Assembly (NCBI RefSeq): GCF_010093815.1
Contig: NW_022985549.1
Coordinates: 124,001-188,000, forward strand
DNA from: Pseudovirgaria hyperparasitica
Taxonomy: Eukaryota > Ascomycota > Dothideomycetes > Acrospermales > Acrospermaceae
Direction of reading: 5' to 3'
DNA: 64,000 nucleotides
A program made the position numbers and the translations under genes. Below the pieces are notes generated by a model, which was not told where the DNA came from, did no database searches, and saw only the letters and a program-made list of their open reading frames with translations. This document shows, in pieces, positions 60,729-64,000 of the stretch (its first letter is position 1; the number at the start of each line of letters is the position of its first letter).

Positions 60729-62940
60729 ATGGCAAACTGGCGAAAGCGCGCATCGCTCAAACGAGCGTAAGTCGTCTTCTAGCATCCGATACATCTCTCT
60801 GGCTGTATTTCCGTGATAAGCGCTGATGGGGGTATATATACACACAGAAGCGACCTCCAGAAACGACGTAAACACACCATCGTGCCATGGCTTGAATCCC
60901 CACTCGTCGGCGCCGACGTCGAGGAGCTGGTATTCGCACAGCGGCATGAAGCAAATACAATTGAGTTGTTCTTTGAGTACGTCCCCCTCCCTCTTTTTGC
61001 CCCTTCCCCCTTCCCCCCTTTCCTATATATCCAGGTTGTGTCTTCTGAACAACCCCAAAACAGCCTCTTCTTCGCTGCCAATCTCGCGACGTTTACGGCG
61101 TATCACTCTGTCACGGACGCAAAGGGCGTGTGGCCATATATTGGCTTCTTCGCCATCTTATGGGCGACGTGGTTCCAGATCACCCTGCACGACGTGCGGT
61201 TTGCACGGGATAGTGTGTACGAGCGCGCGTGCAAGACGGTACAGATGGTGTGCTTTGTCGGCTTTGCGTTGGTCGGGAGTAAATTTAGTCCGAGTCGAGA
61301 CGCGAAGAGCAATACGGTGAGTGTTTCTATCCGCTGTTTGGAACGAAAGCTGGTTCTTCAGAATGCAAAGGACGGTCGCTAATACAAATCCACCTTTGAA
61401 ACAGAACTTCCGCATCCTCTGCTACACCCTCGTCGTCTCCCGCGCCCTGCTCGTCCTGCAATACCTCGTCGTCCTCGCCTGCACGTACGCTCGCAAAGGC
61501 TACAGCAAGCTCTACCTCCCCCTCGCGCTCAACACGCTCGTATACCTCGTCGCCGCCGCCATCTTCGGCGCCATGACGCCCGCCTTCGCCGAGTCCGCGC
61601 AGACACACCGCGGCATCTACGCGCTGTGGTGGGCCGTCATGGCGGCCGAAGGCGCGCTGACCATTGCCATCTCCTCGCGGTGGCGCATGCTCAGCTTCAA
61701 GAAGACGCATCTCGTTGAGCGGATGGGACTGCTGACGCTGATTGTGATTGGTGAGGGCGCTATCGGCGTAACGAAGACGATTGCGAGCATGATGGGCAAG
61801 TATGGACTGGAGCCGGATGGGAGTGGGCAGACGCTGTGCTATATCCTGGTTTTGGTACTGGTCTGGATGCTGTACTTTGATACGCATCCGCATCGGCATT
61901 TCGGCACGATTAGGCAGCAGATCTGGTCGACGCTGCACTTTGTTCATCATTTGTGTATTGTGGGTGTTGTCGAGGGTAGTCGGCAGATGGCGCTGGCGCA
62001 TCACACGCTCTTGAACACGGAGAAAGTGGATAAGTTGCTGTGGGATGCGTGCGGCGTGGCGAACTTGGACGGTGAGGAGCTGGTAAGTTATCTTGTGACC
62101 GGGCTGGAGTATTTCCAGTTCGACACCAAGGTCGAAAGCGATCGGTATATCAGTCTAATCAACAATGACCTCTGGGCCATCGGCAACAGCACCGGAATCT
62201 GCGACCCCCTGAATCTCGCAGAAGTCACTGCACCGCCCTATCCGGTCGAGTTCTGGCAGCTGGCATATGACACAATCGGCGCGTTGTACGCATCGCTGGG
62301 CATGAAGTTGCCGTTAGACCAGACAGGCTTCGATCTCGCACTGTCGAGCTGGCGGGCCGTGTACATATATTTCTGGACCGCGCTGCTCTTCCTGCTCTTC
62401 AAATCGCTCATCTTCCTCGTTCTGATCCGACGGAACAAGATCGACATGTTCGACTATGCATCCATTGGCATTCGCGCTGTGGGCATGATGGTGTGCGTCG
62501 GGTTCCTGGGCGCGCTCGCCAAGGACGACGTTCTGATCAATCTTATCAAGACGCCTGCGATTCTGCCCTCTGTCGTCGCGCTGCTGCTGATCATCCTGCT
62601 ATGCGACCACTTTGCGCGCGTTGCGGCGAATTGGCGGCTGAAGAAATCGGGTCAGCCGTTCGATGAGGACAAGGATGAGGGTCATCATGGGCATGGAGAG
62701 CAGCGTGAGCATGTCGAAAATCATGGACACGACGGCAAAGAAGTGGTGCGGCCCAGTGTGATGCCGCTGCAGGGTACAGACGCATCGTATAGTAGTTCGT
62801 ATACGGGTTACAATCCTATGCCGGCGATGCATATGAATTCGGACAGCTCGCTATACTCTGGCCTTCCGACGCCATATTCTTCACCAGTACAAGGGCATGT
62901 AGCGGTACAGTATGTGCCAGTCGCACAATTGGGGCATTGA
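60729..62940 (+). CDS. LtrA-family (low temperature requirement A-like) membrane protein
   Basis: Exons 60729-60766, 60848-60976, 61064-61316 and 61405-62940 (introns 81, 87 and 88 bp), 651 residues. The start MANWRKRASLKRA is followed across the first intron by SDLQKRRKHTIVPWLESP. The second intron restores ELFFDLFFAANLATFTAYH, the defining LtrA signature. Some nine or ten hydrophobic helices follow (GVWPYIGFFAILWATWFQI, LLTLIVIGEGAIGVTKTI, TLCYILVLVLVWMLYF and others). Bacterial LtrA was found through a Listeria cold-growth mutant; the transported substrate, if any, is unknown for fungal members. The cytosolic C-terminus contains a His/Glu/Asp-rich segment (DEGHHGHGEQREH, about residues 540-565) that could bind metal ions, then a Ser/Tyr/Pro-rich tail. 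The first exon is 38 nt. Confidence 0.9.
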
Positions 62941-63209
62941 TTAGAGTTAGGGAGTGATGTTGAGACACGTGATATTGACTTAAGTAGAGTTTTCATGAAA
63001 TGGGCATCTATATTGTCAAAACAGATTGTTACACTAAACATGTAACATAATGCAAACAAAAGTGGTATCGTGCCGGAGAAAGACAGATATACTCGCGAAA
63101 CGCCAGTTGCGCCGTCGCTATGTCTCAAAAGATAATCAAAAATTTGGTGAAATGTCGTGTTACAGTAGGTATGAAGGGCGACACGGCCGGTTCGCCTCCC
63201 TAAAATGGA

Positions 63210-64000
63210 TTATACCTCTCGCCATCCGTTGTTCATTGGCTGTCTTGTGTGCCATCCGCTCTGCTGAACAGGCTGCACCGGCGACTGCTGGTATCCATAT
63301 CCAGCATCATCGTTTCCATGATAAGGTGATCGGGGCGGCTGATATGGCGATGCTTGGCGAGCGTACTGACCACTTTCGTAGCCCTGATTCTGGTTGCTAT
63401 AGTCGCCTCCGTACTGTTGTTGGTTGTGGTATACACCAGACTCTTGTCCATATGCATTATTATTCTGGTAACTAGCGTCTTGCCTAAAGCCATGACCGCT
63501 ACCGTAGCCGCTTTGATTCGTGTTCTGGCGGCTGTTCTGAGGTCTATATGGGCCGGCATGATAGCCTCCACCATACGGGTTTTGGTGTGGTTGTTGTCCA
63601 GTAAAATACCCATTCTCCGAGGGTGACTGCACAGGCGAACGACCTGCTGGCGAGGCAATAGGCGCGGCTGCTGCTACGTATTCTCCATTCGGAGCAAGGG
63701 GTTTCATTTCTACATCTTCATGGGAATCATCCTCGATTCTATGGCTCTTTGCATCGCTCCATGACGGCATTGGTGGGAGAGCATCTTCATTCACAGGCTT
63801 GCTACTCGGGGTGTCAAAACGCGCATACTGCGGCGGTTCGTATGCATCGTTGTTCGAGCGGAGGCCGCCACCAGGTGTATATGAAGGCGCAGGGTGCGAT
63901 TGGTATGGAGTATTATAGGAGTTTGGGAGGACACCGGCGGTACGATCGGGGTCTTTCCGTCGACCGGAGCCGCAACAGCCAGCACAGCACTTAAAACAAC
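63210..64000 (-). CDS. Fibroin-3-related/SUR7-like membrane protein, 3' part only
   Basis: The reverse-strand frame is open from the stop at 63210 to the right edge of the window, so the 5' part of the gene is missing. At least 262 residues are encoded. Nearest the edge is a Cys-rich juxtamembrane stretch (CFKCCAGCCGSGRRKD), as found just after the last transmembrane helix of PalI/Rim9/SUR7-like and fibroin-3-related fungal proteins. The conserved cytosolic motif PQYARFD... NEDALPPMPSW follows. The remaining tail is Gly/Tyr/Gln/Asn-rich with QQ, NQ and YG repeats (YGGDYSNQNQGYESGQYARQ) and ends NNGWREV, a prion-like composition. Function unknown; assignment rests on the Cys cluster and the NEDALPPMPSW motif as I remember them from this family. 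Confidence 0.7.
   Translation of the reverse strand, partial: CFKCCAGCCGSGRRKDPDRTAGVLPNSYNTPYQSHPAPSYTPGGGLRSNNDAYEPPQYARFDTPSSKPVNEDALPPMPSWSDAKSHRIEDDSHEDVEMKPLAPNGEYVAAAAPIASPAGRSPVQSPSENGYFTGQQPHQNPYGGGYHAGPYRPQNSRQNTNQSGYGSGHGFRQDASYQNNNAYGQESGVYHNQQQYGGDYSNQNQGYESGQYARQASPYQPPRSPYHGNDDAGYGYQQSPVQPVQQSGWHTRQPMNNGWREV

Overview
The window reads as the nuclear genome of a filamentous ascomycete (Pezizomycotina, most likely a dothideomycete). The evidence is short introns of 42-130 bp with GTRNGT-type donors and CTAAC/CTGAC branch motifs, genes on both strands with no operons, and families typical of that group (TAKA-type amylase, DUF3669, fibroin-3-related membrane protein, FLC/TRP-like protein, LtrA-like protein). 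The class is an inference; the sequence alone does not fix the genus.

Layout, left to right. Positions 1-27 kb are mainly core eukaryotic genes: a Dnf1/Dnf2-type P4-ATPase flippase, the SEN1 RNA/DNA helicase, an unknown low-complexity protein with a C-terminal coiled coil, an endonuclease/exonuclease/phosphatase-fold enzyme, the SNF1 (AMPK alpha) kinase and the elongation factor SPT6. The STE7-type MAP kinase kinase is divergent from SPT6. Positions 31-44 kb look more accessory: a secreted alpha-amylase, a DUF3669 protein, a BAHD-like acyltransferase, an unknown membrane-associated protein, a TPMT-type methyltransferase, an OTU protease and a short-chain dehydrogenase. There is no polyketide or peptide synthetase, so I do not call this a metabolite cluster. 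Positions 44-56 kb hold a homologue of plant 'pathogen-related' proteins, a tRNA-Ile(AAT) set among microsatellites, an FLC/TRP-like membrane protein with a long repeat-rich upstream region, a GrpB-type protein, a DUF1365 protein and an intron-rich class II fructose-bisphosphate aldolase. Positions 58-64 kb hold an NmrA-like reductase, an LtrA-like membrane protein, and the 3' part of a fibroin-3/SUR7-like gene that runs off the right edge.

Exon structures below were assembled by eye from reading frame, splice consensus and family conservation. Spans given for genes run from start codon to stop codon and include introns; exon limits are in the text. SNF1, STE7 and the amylase could be linked physiologically (carbon derepression, signalling), but their proximity is not evidence of that. 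I found no transposon with coding capacity, no CRISPR array and no convincing viral element. The most unusual items are a family of +3C splice donors, a 27-nt microexon in the aldolase gene, a frame-neutral intron in the DUF1365 gene, an RS/RG-rich insert in the SNF1 regulatory region, a 48-bp tandem duplication carrying a perfect palindrome, and a quadruplex-type G-run motif upstream of the FLC gene.
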